This document shows, piece by piece, positions 45,302 to 56,417 of a stretch of 64,000 nucleotides of DNA. Below the pieces are notes generated by a model. The model was not told where the DNA came from, ran no database searches, and saw only the letters and a list, made by a program, of their open reading frames with translations. The position numbers were made by a program, and so were the translations under genes. The DNA lies in NCBI RefSeq assembly GCF_024586455.1, contig NC_065921.1:76212720-76276719 (forward strand), written 5' to 3'. Each line of letters begins with the position of its first letter. Positions within the stretch are counted from its first letter, which is position 1. This DNA is from Bactrocera neohumeralis. Taxonomy: Eukaryota > Arthropoda > Insecta > Diptera > Tephritidae.

Positions 45302-46204
45302 ACAAGGTGCGTTCCAAAGTAAACAGCGCCCCCTGGTGGCGCCATTTATATGTCGACTGGTGCGTTAGAATCTTCATGACATTTCATTGATTGGAAGTGA
45401 AGTTATTGCGTTTTAAGTGTCAGTATGTTTGTGCTATCGGTGCGAAAATGAGCTTCGAACAAGAGCCAACATTAAATTTTGTTTTAAAATTGGTAAAACT
45501 TTTACCGAAACGTTTCAGTTGATGAAACAAGCTTATGGCGATGATTGCCTATTTCGTAGCAGAGTGCACTAGTGGTTTCAATGTTTTCAAAGTGGTCGTG
45601 AGGACATAAATGACGATCAACATGTGGGCCAATCAAAATCCGTGATCACCGGAAATTCCATCGAAACTGTGCGAGAATTCATCAAAAATTAGCCGAAATC
45701 ATCATTGAAATTCATGGAAATGGAATTGAATATCTCCAAAACATCGATTTATCGCATTTTGAACCGAACATTTGGGCTTACGAAAGGTGTGTGCACGGTT
45801 TGTTTCGCACAAATTGACTGACGACCGAAAATTGCTCACAATCCGTCTCATCGATCGACACTTGTGACCGATTATTTGATCAAAAATCACATTTTAACCA
45901 TTAACCACTCTCCGTATACACCTGATATGGCACCGTGCGACTTCTTTCTTTTCGGAAAAATGCATTTGCCCATGAAAGAAAAGCGTTATGCAAACGTAGA
46001 GGCCATTCAAAAGGCTTGCACCGGCATAATGGCGGCCATACCGGCCAACGAGCTAAAAAAAACTCGTTCGACATGCTTTTGGACCGTGCAAAAAGCTGTA
46101 TTGAAGCAGAAGGAGACTATTTTGAATATAATAAATTGATTTTGCCGAAAAAACATTTGTTCTGTTTTTTTTTTTAAGTCCTGTTTACTTTGGAACGCAC
46201 CTTG
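45302..46204 (+). mobile_element. Mariner with both inverted ends but catalytic centre deleted
   Basis: Left end ACAAGGTGCGTTCCAAAGTA at 45302; right end AAGTCCTGTTTACTTTGGAA then CGCACCTTG at 46176-46204, inverted complements over about 28 bp. At about 900 bp it is some 400 bp short of an autonomous mariner. Both ends and the UTRs look functional in form, so it could have been mobilised in trans. Confidence 0.92.
45449..46138 (+). pseudogene. Mariner transposase with internal deletion removing two catalytic aspartates
   Basis: The N-terminal domain starts at ATG 45448-45450 (MSFEQE) and runs through ETFQLMKQAYGDDCL, then VHEWFQRFQSGREDINDDQH-like text, then ISKTSIYRILNRTFGLTKGV. The text LTTEN/LTDDRKLL near 45825 joins directly to NPSHRSTLVTDYLIKNHI near 45840, deleting the blocks with the first and second catalytic aspartates. 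The third survives in HSPYTPDMAPCDFFLFGKM (about 45905-45965). The end reads RYANVEAIQKACTGIMAAIP. At least three frameshifts. Junction near 45838. Confidence 0.88.
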
Positions 46205-48499
46205 CATGTAATAATGTATTACTCTGATACTGAATTTGCACTCTGCAAAGTGAAAATAATTGAATGTGATTTAAAGGTTTGTTAGAATTGAAACACACGA
46301 TTTCATCCATGTTATAAATGGTTAAATAACTTTAATTTGAGTCAAATTAGTCGAGCAGTTTCCAAGATATAGGAAATTACCTGAAGTTGGGCGGTGACAG
46401 CCCAATTGTCCTATTTTTAGTCCAGCTCCTATAAAGCTTGTGTTGTATTTTTCAGTAAGTTATCACATTTTCAATAGTCTTTGATATATGTAGCAAGCTT
46501 TATTATAATATCTGAAATTTTATTTAAGTTATCGCTTGCACGGATAGACGAACGAATAGAATGTCACTCGGAATTCAACTCCAATTGTCATCATAATCAT
46601 TTGTATATATGTACGTACATAACTCTATATCTATTGGTGTGTTAGGTACACAAAATTATTATGCTCTGTAACAACATGTTGCCGGAATATACAAATAATT
46701 CATAATTTTAAATTCTAGACTGACATATTTGCACGAATAAAACATTAGAACTTCTATCTAACAGGTACTTCTCTATTTTCGTGTTAAAAAAGAAAGTAAC
46801 AGCATTCAATTTCTGGTATGTTCATACCAGAGGTTCTTTAGCTTCATTTACTCAGATTAATTTAAAACTGTAATGTTCCCTATATTGTGTCACTATGTAT
46901 AGTAAACAAACCTTAAACTCAAAACTATTTGATACACGACAGCAAATCGCTTCACAAAACCCTCAGAGTTATTACGTTTGTCCCTACCACTTAAAGTCGC
47001 ACGAGTATTTCTTATATTTTTAGATTCAATATCATTAATTATATAACAGATTTGCCACAACTTTGACGTATTTAAGCATTAACTACCTTACTGAGTACTA
47101 TATCTTCTCAACAACGCAAGCTTAAGCCATGAAAAATCATCGAACGGTAACCACAAGGCCACGCAGTCATGCAAATCTGTTCGACTTAACGAGCCAGAAC
47201 CGCAAGCAAAACAAAGAAATATTTTACGGTGTTGAAAAAACACTACCAGCAACAACAATAACGCACATTAAGCGATCTTTAACAACTTTACAGGCACTTC
47301 AAATGTCAATTTAGCTATTCCGCTTGTCTTAACACCGACCGATAACAGAAGCACACGCCTAAATGTAAGCTACAAATCGTTAGCATAAATACACGCCTAA
47401 ATGCATGCTACGTAAATTTAGCTGCCTGTTTTTACCGTTACAAAACATCAATTTTTCATGCAACGGCTTTGCCGTTTAATAAATCAAATAACAACGTTTA
47501 GCAAAGCGCGCTCGTAGCGGGTATTCATGGTAAGAAGGAAGTGTTGTAGGGGGGTCAGGTTGTAGGCGTTTATTTCGGCAAATGGCGTAGACAATCGCTC
47601 AGCCGCAGCTTGCGTATTTCAGGCCACTTTTGTCTCGACTTTTCTGGCCGGCTACGAATTCCTTTGTAATCCGAGCTGGTTGTGCAAAGGTATCAAAATG
47701 TGGCAAATGGCGAGCAAAAGTTGGTAGTATGAGTAACGTAGCGGATTTATCATGAAATGTATGTCTATAGTAATTTTCGCGCCGCGCTTCAATACAAATA
47801 TTTGCCTTTGGCTTTTGTATGGACGCGGGCACTCTTAAAAGGGTTTCGCTTTCCAAGCCTACCAGAGAGACAAACATATCCTTAAATCGCTTTTACTTCG
47901 CACTGTCGCATAACAGCCTCACCCCACTTACCATGTGATACTCACAATTGCCTTTCAGCTAAGTTTCGCGCTTGAAAACTTTAATAACAGTTGACAGTGT
48001 TAAATTTAGTAGTTTCTAATTGTCGCTTATACGCTGTGGCGTCCCATTGCCATATAGATATACTGCATTATACATAAGTTTTTGCTACATCTGTGTGTGT
48101 GTGCGTTAGTGTGCGCAGCAGACGTCGATTTCACGCTTAATGCTTTTATGCTACTTCCACCAGCAGCGCGTGTGCGCGTTAAAATTTATGACCGACTTTG
48201 AAATGATAAATGGTCGGTGGCCAATTGAAAAGCTTCACGGCGAAAATTTGAAGATTCATTGCCGGTATTCTATTGGCATTTCGTGAGTGGGTTAAGCGTG
48301 GGGGATGCAATGGGCAAACCAAGTAATTAAACAATTAATCTTTAAAATTTAATATAATGCCAGCTGCCATTACCGTGTCGGTTTTGGTATCCTGATCCGA
48401 CGAGCTCCGTGTTTTGTAAAAATCTACACATTCCTCCAACTGCGCACTTGACCAAGGTTGTCCTGCGTGTTCTCCGGTAGATGTCATAGTCGATGGTGA
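46205..48499. other. Unique non-coding DNA
   Basis: Long host-type stretch without transposon signature. A frame of 92 codons at 47599-47877 (minus) has no recognisable domain and is not called. GTGTGTGTG lies near 48091. Confidence 0.5.
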
Positions 48500-50040
48500 T
48501 TTTAGGAGCTCGCACTCGCCTTCCAGAGCTGAAAAGTCAGGGAACTAACTCTTCGAAAGAGGTGTTGTCTTGGTTGTCTTGGAAATGATCCGTTCCACCT
48601 CGACTCGATGACTGAATACGAGTCTTGGTCTATACTCATTACTATGAAATCACCTTCTGAGGTGCTGCCAAGATGGAAAATCACCCAAATACTCATCCTG
48701 AACTGTATAATTCTCCGAAAGAGTTGTTGTCGTGTCTTGGTGGTGACCGCCCCTAACAGAAATGATCCGTACCACCTAGATACTCGAGGAATGAGTATGA
48801 GTCTTGGTCTATACCCGTAACTATGGAATCACCTTCTGAGGTGCCAAGATGGAATAACACTCAAATACTTGTCTTCGATTGCGTATTTTCTTTGGCCAGC
48901 ATTTTCAGTATCGAGTTCATTAACATTACAGTATTCACGAATTTAGGAACCTCTTCGTCACACACCTTTAGCTTCCGCAGACTCTTCACCACATGGCAAA
49001 TGGACCATGTCGACTTTGAACACCGAGCTGTTCGACGGTCGACTAGCTTAGACTCGTTCTCACGACAGTCGGTTATACGTAACCGGAACGGACCCGGATT
49101 CTTTATCTGGTCAAGGACGGTCAACTCGGCAAAATTTTGCTGCTACAACAAGAACAACAGGGTCCCTTTGGCCATCGCTGAACGCCGCCTCCAACAGGAT
49201 CTGTTGCGGCCCGACATGCTTCTTCCGGGTTCTCAGGTGTCGATTAAGGTTTGGACAAGAACAAGGACAAGACTTCCTGCTCCCATCTGCCTCGTCACTG
49301 GTTGTCTTCTTACCGTCGTATAATTAACTCCGCCGGTTTCTTATTTTCGGGGTGTGCTGGTTTCAGTAGTCATTATTCATTGTTTACGTGCTACGCGGCT
49401 AACGTTTGCCAGTCTTTCGGACCGGGTTCCGATCTCCTATCGAAGTGAGGGTTGTTCGTCTGTGAAATAGAGTCTCCGAAATCCATTCCACATTTGCTTC
49501 TCCCTCTCACTTCCCAAGACGCTTACTAGAAGCTGATTGGAATGCCTCATTCATTTATCCTCCTTGGGCTTGAAACCAGCTTTAAAATGTCGCGTAAGAC
49601 TTGCTGCATAAGATTTCCTATTCCCATCTGCCTCGTCATCGGTGATTTGCTCTTACCGTCGTTAACCTGAGTCCAGCCGTTTTTTATTTTCGGGAAGAGC
49701 TGAGTCCAGTAGCCATTATTCGCTATCTATGCACTGTACAGCTAGTGAACCCGGTGTATTTGCCAGTCTTTCGGACAGGGTTCGTATCTCCTATCGAAAT
49801 GACAATTGATGAACTTTTTCGTTCATCTGTGAACGAGTTTGAAGTCTCCAGAATCCGTTCTACATTTACTTCTCCCTCCTACTTCTCGAAACGCTTAATA
49901 GAAGCTGGTTGGAATGCCTCATCCATGTCTCCCCCTTTCACTCGGCCTGTCGAAATGACGATTGACGAACTTTCGTGAACGAGTTTGGAGTCTTCAGGAT
50001 CCGTTCTACATTTAGTTTTCCCTCCCTCCCATTACATCTC
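48500..50040. repeat. Unidentified block of tandem duplications
   Basis: Two nested duplications. GAGTCTTGGTCTATA with ACTATG(A/G)AATCACCTTCTG recurs at 48619 and 48797 (178 bp apart) with shared flanks. TCCCATCTGCCTCGTCA recurs at 49281 and 49622 (341 bp apart), followed by matching GCCAGTCTTTCGGAC(C/A)GG, TCTCCTATCGAA and GGAATGCCTCAT(T/C)CAT. A third partial copy (CGAAATGACGATTGACGAAC) starts near 49950. GC content is higher than in neighbouring DNA and one frame stays open for 166 codons (48823-49323), but no domain was recognised. It may be a decayed retroelement or a host-derived duplication. Confidence 0.6.
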
Positions 50041-50850
50041 CTCCTTTTACTATGGTTACAGTAAATATTTCAAACTTGTTTAGTTGAATGGACAGAAATA
50101 AATCAATCATCGACATTTTAAGCCTCATGTGGTACTGACACTATCAGTGAACTATCGAGGTTGACCTATTGTCAAACTAAAGTCAATAAATTTGACTAAG
50201 TGAACACAAAGTAATAGTCTGTAAGTATATAACCTCTCCGTGCCTTTCGGCGTACGTAAAAATCTATATCAACAAAATTCTTCGAACTCTCGCTTTTTAG
50301 GTAGCGTATGCGATACCAATCGGTTAGTAAGTGTCAAAACTTACAAGCATTAAGTAATTTTGATATAAACCGACAGCTGGCACATTCTGCATGAAAAAGT
50401 TAAAAAACCAAACTGTGATTAAATGGCCCGTGCATAAAATTTAAATTAAATGAAAATTAATTAAATCGCAAATTGTTAGTGTAGATAGGCGTGTGAAAAT
50501 TAAAATCCAATTTGCATGCATGCAGAATATCAATTTCCAGCCAATTATGTGTCAAACATTTTCATAATTTATGCCCGCACTTAAAGTTGCATGCAACAGA
50601 GTGTGGATGTGTGTGTGTGCTGGTGTTTGTGGCAGCGTGTTTAAAGTGTTTTTCTGCACAACCGTATGAATTTTATTAGCTTAGCAGGCATTAGCACACA
50701 TTACCTGCATTAAAAAGCCATCAAGCGCACTTCAAGCCTGAATTAATGTACAAAAATAAGTTAATTGCAGAACAAGTGAGTGAATATTTAATTGAACGGC
50801 GGTAAAAAATGATTATATAATGAAACAAGAAAAAACGTTAATTTTAAGTT
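50041..50850. other. Unique non-coding DNA
   Basis: AT-rich host-type sequence with a short GTGTGTGTGTG tract near 50609; nothing else. Confidence 0.45.
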
Positions 50851-51937
50851 ATAATACCCTTCACATTTAAAAACTTTGGTGTACAAGTACTCGATTTGGA
50901 ACATCATCTCATCAAATAAAAAAGTTTTTCATACAAGGACGCGATTTCGATTATTCAGTTTGTATGGCAGCTATATGCTATAGTGCTCCGATCTGAGGAA
51001 TTTTTTCTGAGTTTATAGATATGACGTAGATGATAATCTATGCTAAATATTGTAAAGATATCTCACCAAATAAAAAAGTTTCCCATACAAGGACACGAGT
51101 TCTATTATTCAGTTTGTATGGCAGCTATATGCTATAGTATTCCGATCTTAATAATTTTCATGGAGATTATAGATATGACTTAGGTGATAATGTCTGCTAA
51201 ATTTTGTTAAAGTATCTCATCAAATAAAAACTTTTCCCATACAAGCACTTGATTCTGATCATTCACTTTGTATGGTAACTATATGCTATGGTCGTCCAAT
51301 CTGAATAATTTTTTCGGAGATTATAAATATGACTTATAGGATAATCCGTCCCAAGTTTTGCGAAGATGTCTCTTCAAATAAAAAAGTTTTCCATACAAGG
51401 CCACGATTTCGATTGTTCAGTTTGTATGGCAGCTATATGCTATGGTCATTCGATCGGAAGAATTTTTTCGGAAATTATAGATAAGATTTAGGTGATAATC
51501 CATGCTAAATATTGTGAAGATATCTTACCAAATAAAGAAGTTACCCATACAAGGACTTGATTTTGATCGTATGGGACCTATATTTTATAGTGCTCCGATC
51601 TGAACAATTTTCGTGGAGATTGCACCGCTTTAGGGAATAAATTATGTCAAATTTGGTGGAAATATCTCATCAAATAACAACGTTTCCCATACAAGGACTG
51701 TATTCCAATCGTTCGGTTTGTATGGCAGCTATTTGATATAGTGGCAAGATATCGAAGGCTCCGACAAATGAGCAACTCCTTAAAGAAAAAAAGTATGTAT
51801 GCATTATTTCCGAACGATAACTCAAAATCTGAGGTACTCAAAATCGACTCAGAACATTATAGATTATAATCTTTATAGGGTCTCCAACCTTTTCTTCTCT
51901 TCATGGCAAACTTAATTTGGGTTATACTCAGGGTATA
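50851..51937 (+). repeat. Dispersed repeat with ~155 bp tandem monomers, longest array (6 units)
   Basis: CATACAAGGAC-type boxes at about 50930, 51083, 51238, 51393, 51547 and 51690 lie 153-155 bp apart (the last 143), each followed by TTCAGTTTGTATGGCAGCTA-type text. The start is ATAATACCCTTCACATTT at 50851. The tail (AAATGAGCAACTCCTTAAAG, CAAAATCGACTCAG, TTTATAGGGTCTCCAACC) ends in TTATACTCAGGGTATA at about 51922-51937. This is the most complete copy with both ends. Confidence 0.9.
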
Positions 51938-52439
51938 AAAAACCATTATATAATAAAACAATTACTTTTGAAATCCATTTGTTTGGCATTAATTGAAAAT
52001 GATCAGCAAACATGAAATGGTGGCGAATTAATTGGTGGTTTTTTCTCTTTGCAACTCTTTTGTTTGAAAACATAATTGTTGCATCATAAATACTTTTGTG
52101 GCAAGTAGACAAATTTAATATTAGCTTATCGCATGGCAATTAATTAACCGCTAATTTAGATTGCGTTAGCGTGAACGCAAACACAACAACAGCCAATGCA
52201 AATAGTGTAGTGGGCAATAATTGTTGCTAAAAGCGAAAATAATTGCGGTGACAGTAACAACAACAGCAACAACAACAGCAACGACGACAAATGTTACTGC
52301 AACGCATAAAGCGCAACAATTTAATTGAAAAGTCAATCACAGCAGTCACCAACAATTTGAACTAGCAGAAATCTGGCGGTGGTGAGCAGATAAGTGTTTA
52401 CTATAAAACGTAATGAGGTAAAAATCAAAAAAGCCTATT
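51938..52439. other. Unique non-coding DNA
   Basis: AACAACAGCAACAACAACAG near 52258 is the only notable feature. Confidence 0.45.
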
Positions 52440-52444
52440 TATTT

Positions 52445-52625
52445 CAGTAAAAACCTAAAATAAACACTAACATAAACTCTAACTTAAACTTTAACCTTAA
52501 CTCAAACGTAAACCATAATAAAAAAGATAACCTTAACTCTTATCCAAACAATAATTCTAACGTAAACGTAAACCATAATACAAACTCCTAAGCCTTAATC
52601 TTAAATCTAACCTAAACCAAAACCA
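52445..52625. repeat. Degenerate CTTAA/TAAAC hexamer-like array
   Basis: About 180 bp of loosely repeated CTAAC, CTTAAC and GTAAAC words (AACTCTAACTTAAACTTTAA, CCTTAACTCAAACG). CGTAAACCATAATA recurs about 62 bp apart (52507 and 52569). It looks like a decayed short-unit tandem repeat. Confidence 0.6.
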
Positions 52626-53089
52626 GTAGTAATTTCGGGGCATGGTGCCGAGTTGACACCGGATAAAAACTAGGCTCATTACCTAGATCCTAAACTCTCG
52701 TTTTTTGCTTTTCGTGCTTTATATTTACTCTTAAAAGTGTTGTAAATGAAGCATCATGCGGATCGGATATACCTAATCTGAAGCCCTGTTTACTACTACA
52801 TATATTCACTTTTTATTGTAAGAGTCTTCCCTAAACTGTCCGAAACTCGACTGCGGATCAGCCCAAATCAATTTTCTTCCCGGCGACTAAGTCATAAGTA
52901 AATCAGTAATATTTCCGACACAAACAAATTTTCATCCTAAGCTGTGATTTATTTTAAGTAGCGCTCGCTTATGTTCTGAAGTTTCATATATTTAATTATG
53001 CCTCCACACCATTTTTTTTAAACCATTTGAGATCAAACCCCGACTTACATCAATGTCCACCCTTACATTCTCTGCTCTTGACCAATAGC

Positions 53090-53455
53090 AGTAATGTGAG
53101 AAGAAAAATATAGGGAACCAGAAATATAAGGCCCAAGAGAGAGACAGAGAGAAAAGTTAGAGAGGGATAAAAGAAAAAAATATATAAAAAGATTCCGCAA
53201 GAATAGGAAAGCGTTATTGGAAGTAGATGAGGTAATGAGTTACATATAGCGAAAGAAAAAGAGAGAGAAAAAGAGTTGCCAATTGTTGGCCTACAGTGCT
53301 TAATCTGTTACTTATTCTCATTACAAAGTTTGTGGTTCACAATTTTAATGCAACAAGCACATAAAGTAGGAGATAGAGAGAGATAGAAGAGAAATAAAAA
53401 GACATCGAGAGAATAGAAAACAAAGATTAAGAGAGGAAGAAATTAATGCAATCAA
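53090..53455. repeat. Purine-rich (GA)n low-complexity region
   Basis: Repeated GAGAGA, AAAGAAAAAG and AGATAGAGAG tracts, interrupted by unique DNA at about 53280-53360. It directly precedes the RpLP0 pseudogene. Confidence 0.6.
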
Positions 53456-53493
53456 TTATTTCTGACTAGCTAGATATGATAGCATAATTCTTG

Positions 53494-53841
53494 TATGGTT
53501 TGGTCATAACCCAAGTATACGACTCTGGTTCCATTTTCTTACCTGAGATCTTGAACATCAAGCCCGAAGATTTTCGTGCGAAATTCCAAGCTGGTGTTGC
53601 CAATTTGACCGCTGTATCATTACAGACTGGTTACCCAACTATTGTATCATTACTGTTGCGTATTGCTGCTGCCAATGAAGTGGATTTCACCGAAGCTACT
53701 ACCATCAAGGAGTTCAACAAGGACCCCAGCAAGTTTGTTGCTGCTGGTGCAGGCGCTGCTGCCGAAAAAAAGGAAGAAGTCAAAAAAGAGGAGTCGGAGT
53801 CCGAGTAAGACGACAATATGGGTTTCGGTCTCTTCGACTAA
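53494..53841 (+). pseudogene. RpLP0: Truncated ribosomal protein P0 (RpLP0) pseudogene, C-terminal part
   Basis: P0 anchors the acidic stalk of the 60S ribosome and its C-terminus recruits elongation factors. The frame reads YGLVITQVYDSGSIFLPEIL, then KPEDFRAKFQAGVANLTAVS, then GYPTI, then IAA, EVDF.EATTIKEF and DPSKFVAAGAG, the acidic EKKEEVKKEESESE, and finally DDNMGFGLFD, the near-invariant P-protein tail. A TAA at 53806-53808 interrupts the acidic stretch before DDNMGFGLFD, and the natural stop is at 53839-53841. About 15 codons between GYPTI and IAA are lost. The first two-thirds of P0 is absent. No poly-A tail was seen, so a processed copy is likely but not proven. Confidence 0.93.
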
Positions 53842-54329
53842 ACAGCTCAACACTAAAGTTGAAGTACAAGGCTTTTTATTTGCTCTATGATATTTACATC
53901 ATCACATAAGCTCTCTTAATATTCAAAGATGCCCAGTTTGGCAGACTGAGATCGAGCAGCAGTTTGAACTCTTCAAATAATAATTCCTCTTTTCATATAT
54001 AGTATACTTGCAGTTGTTTGAAGGGACTCGATTACATTTTTTTATCTACAACTACCATTACTCTCTTCCAGTGTAGATTCGAGAGAGTACCACCTGAAAG
54101 CTGCTGAGAGACCTTAGTAAGAAAAAACAGGTTTCAATTCTAAGAATTTTCATACTTAGTTTCTAAGCAGGTCGTAATATCATGACTGTGATATCGATAA
54201 CTTGATTCATATTTTCTGCTTCAATAATGGACTCCAGCTAGTTATTATAAATCCTGGAAGAGAAGAAGAAGATACTTAACTAAGTCTGAACACAATAATA
54301 AGCTCAATGTATGGGTTACTCCAAATAAG
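53842..54329. other. Unassigned DNA
   Basis: No gene or element was recognised between the P0 pseudogene and the mariner relic. Confidence 0.4.
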
Positions 54330-54950
54330 ACTCATAAACCGCAACAAAATCGATCCCTTATCTCAAGCGGATGGTTACTGATGATAAAAAGTCGGTCACT
54401 TGTGACAAAGTCAAGTGGAAACGGTCGTAGTGGAACCAATTTGAGCCGGTGCAAACGGTCAGCAAGCCAGTCTTGATAGCAAGGAAGGAACTACCGTCAA
54501 ACTCAGACCTGTACTGCCAACAATTGAATATTTCGAAGGAAGCAATCGCCCAGCCAGCTGAAAGTAATTGTGTTCCATTGGGACAATGCCAGGCCACACA
54601 CATCGATGGGAGCTCGCCAGAAGTTCCGAGGCTTAGTTGGGTTATTATTTGCATCCATTTTAAACACAGAATTGATGGTCAGGAAGAAACTACGGCCAAA
54701 CTCTTAACTCGGACCTGTGCACCCAACAATTGGACGGTTTGTAAGTTCACTCGCAAAGCCAGCTTTGGTAAATAAGAGAAGAGTTGTGTTCTATCAAGAC
54801 ATCGCCAGGTCTTCGGTAGCAACTCGCCAGAAGCCTCAGCGCTTGATTGGGATATATCCAAACTCTTAAATCGGACCTGTACTGTGAACCACAGGAGGGT
54901 CTGACAGTTCACTAGCAAAGCCAGTTTTAGTAAATAAGTGAGGAGTTATG
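54330..54950 (+). pseudogene. Mariner transposase catalytic fragment in three partial tandem copies
   Basis: The first copy reads YLKRMVTDDKKSVTCDKVKW near 54357-54415 (first aspartate region, GDEKW altered), TVSKPVLIARKELPSNSDLY near 54445-54515 with an internal deletion, then FHWDNARPHTSMGARQK near 54572-54620 (second aspartate kept, QDN to WDN). The NSDLYCQQL-type box recurs at 54501, 54706 and 54868 (offsets 205 and 162 bp). The aspartate block recurs as VVFYQDIARSSVATRQK near 54790-54838. No third-aspartate block or terminal repeats. Long dead. Confidence 0.78.
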
Positions 54951-56417
54951 TTTTCTCGTCCTGTACAATTTTGATGCTTTTCTACATCCCCTAAACTCAT
55001 GTCATAACTTTTGTTCCCATATTCTGCCCAAAAATAATAAGCGCTAAAACTCTCTTAATTGAAATTCCAAAATTTTAATATATGCGCTGATATTAAAACC
55101 AATCAAGGACACCTTAATATGCGTGCCGCCTTTGCAGCTTTCAATAAGCTGGGGGTCCCTTTTGCTGACAACGCGCGCGTCTAACTGCAATGGAAGCCAA
55201 TGCAGATGCACCCAAACGCACAGCGCCGCAGCACTTATATGAAATGCGCTCATGCGCCACTTGTGGTCAACACACTGCTGCACAGTTATAAGTGCTTTTC
55301 GGGCACTGGCGCGTCGCTAAGGCTATGCCAGCGGACACAAACACACAGGCAAAGCAGTCACTCATTATATATACATATAAGGCGCGCGTATGTGCGTTGT
55401 CGCCATGCAGCGCTTAGTAACTCAATGACCAAAATAACAACAAAAACAAATATAACAACAAAAACAAAAATAACAACAACCACAACTAGAGTAGCAGCAA
55501 CAGCAGCATGAAAAGCAGCTGACAGCCGAGTCGTTAACCACAGCAAAGCCACATGGCTCGGCGGGTATCGTATGTCATGCGGCGCGCCACAACGCAATTG
55601 CCGCGCTGATGGCTTTACAACGCACTGCTGCGCAGCAATGCATTCCAAAATACTGCAAACGGCTGTGCGCTTATGAGTGTATGTGTGCGCTTTTCACAAA
55701 ACACAACATTTTTGGCTGCCAGCGCTTGCTCCAACACAATCGCATGTGTTTGTAGTTGAATTTATGTATGTGTGTGGTAATTAAAGCGCTGCTTTTATGC
55801 ATGTATCAGTGTGCTGTGAAAAGTCAAAAATTTCATGGCTTTCAGCATGTGGAAAAAGCTCCCTGCACCGCGCTGTCTGTCGCACTCCGCGCTGCGCCGC
55901 CATCTTCCGCATTACCGACTACCCAATTAGCGTTAATTGTTTTACACGCGTTTTTGAGTCCAGCAAACACTTAGCTACAACAACAAGCATATGCATAAGT
56001 CGCTATGAATTTACGTACACACACACACAAGCGCAGCGCAGTTATATGTTTGTTTATTAATTCGAGTGCAAAGCGCGCAGCCACACACACACACAGTCAC
56101 GCGCTCTCAATACATTTGGTCAATACAATTTGGCGCTTGAAATTGTGTTGGGATCACTGCTTTTGCCTAATTGAATTTTGTGGCATAGCTGTGTGTCTGA
56201 ATGGACTAAGCGGAGATTACAAAAACTTTCGCGCGCAAAATGTAATTTCAGTTTTAGTTTAGCAGTTTGATTTTCGAAAATAATATTGTACATTTTGGGT
56301 CAATGGGATTTGGCGTAAATAACTAAATAATCGAAACTGCACATGAAATGATTGAAATCACTGATTGTGTTCAACTTTGGTTTACAAAAAAATAATGGTA
56401 AAAATGGTAACTCCAAA
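54951..56417. other. Unique non-coding DNA
   Basis: Host-type sequence with AACAACAAAAACAAA tracts (about 55436-55510) and CA tracts near 56020 and 56085. Overlapping open frames on both strands over 55.2-56.3 kb are low-complexity and lack domains. Confidence 0.5.

Noticed and set aside
47599..47877. 92-codon minus-strand frame
   Set aside because: Has an ATG but no recognisable domain or neighbour support.
48823..49323. 166-codon open frame
   Set aside because: No domain or family recognised and it lies in a tandemly duplicated block. Kept as a finding about the block, not as a gene.
55200..56262. Several open frames on both strands
   Set aside because: Driven by AACAAA, CA and GTT tracts; no consistent strand or domain.
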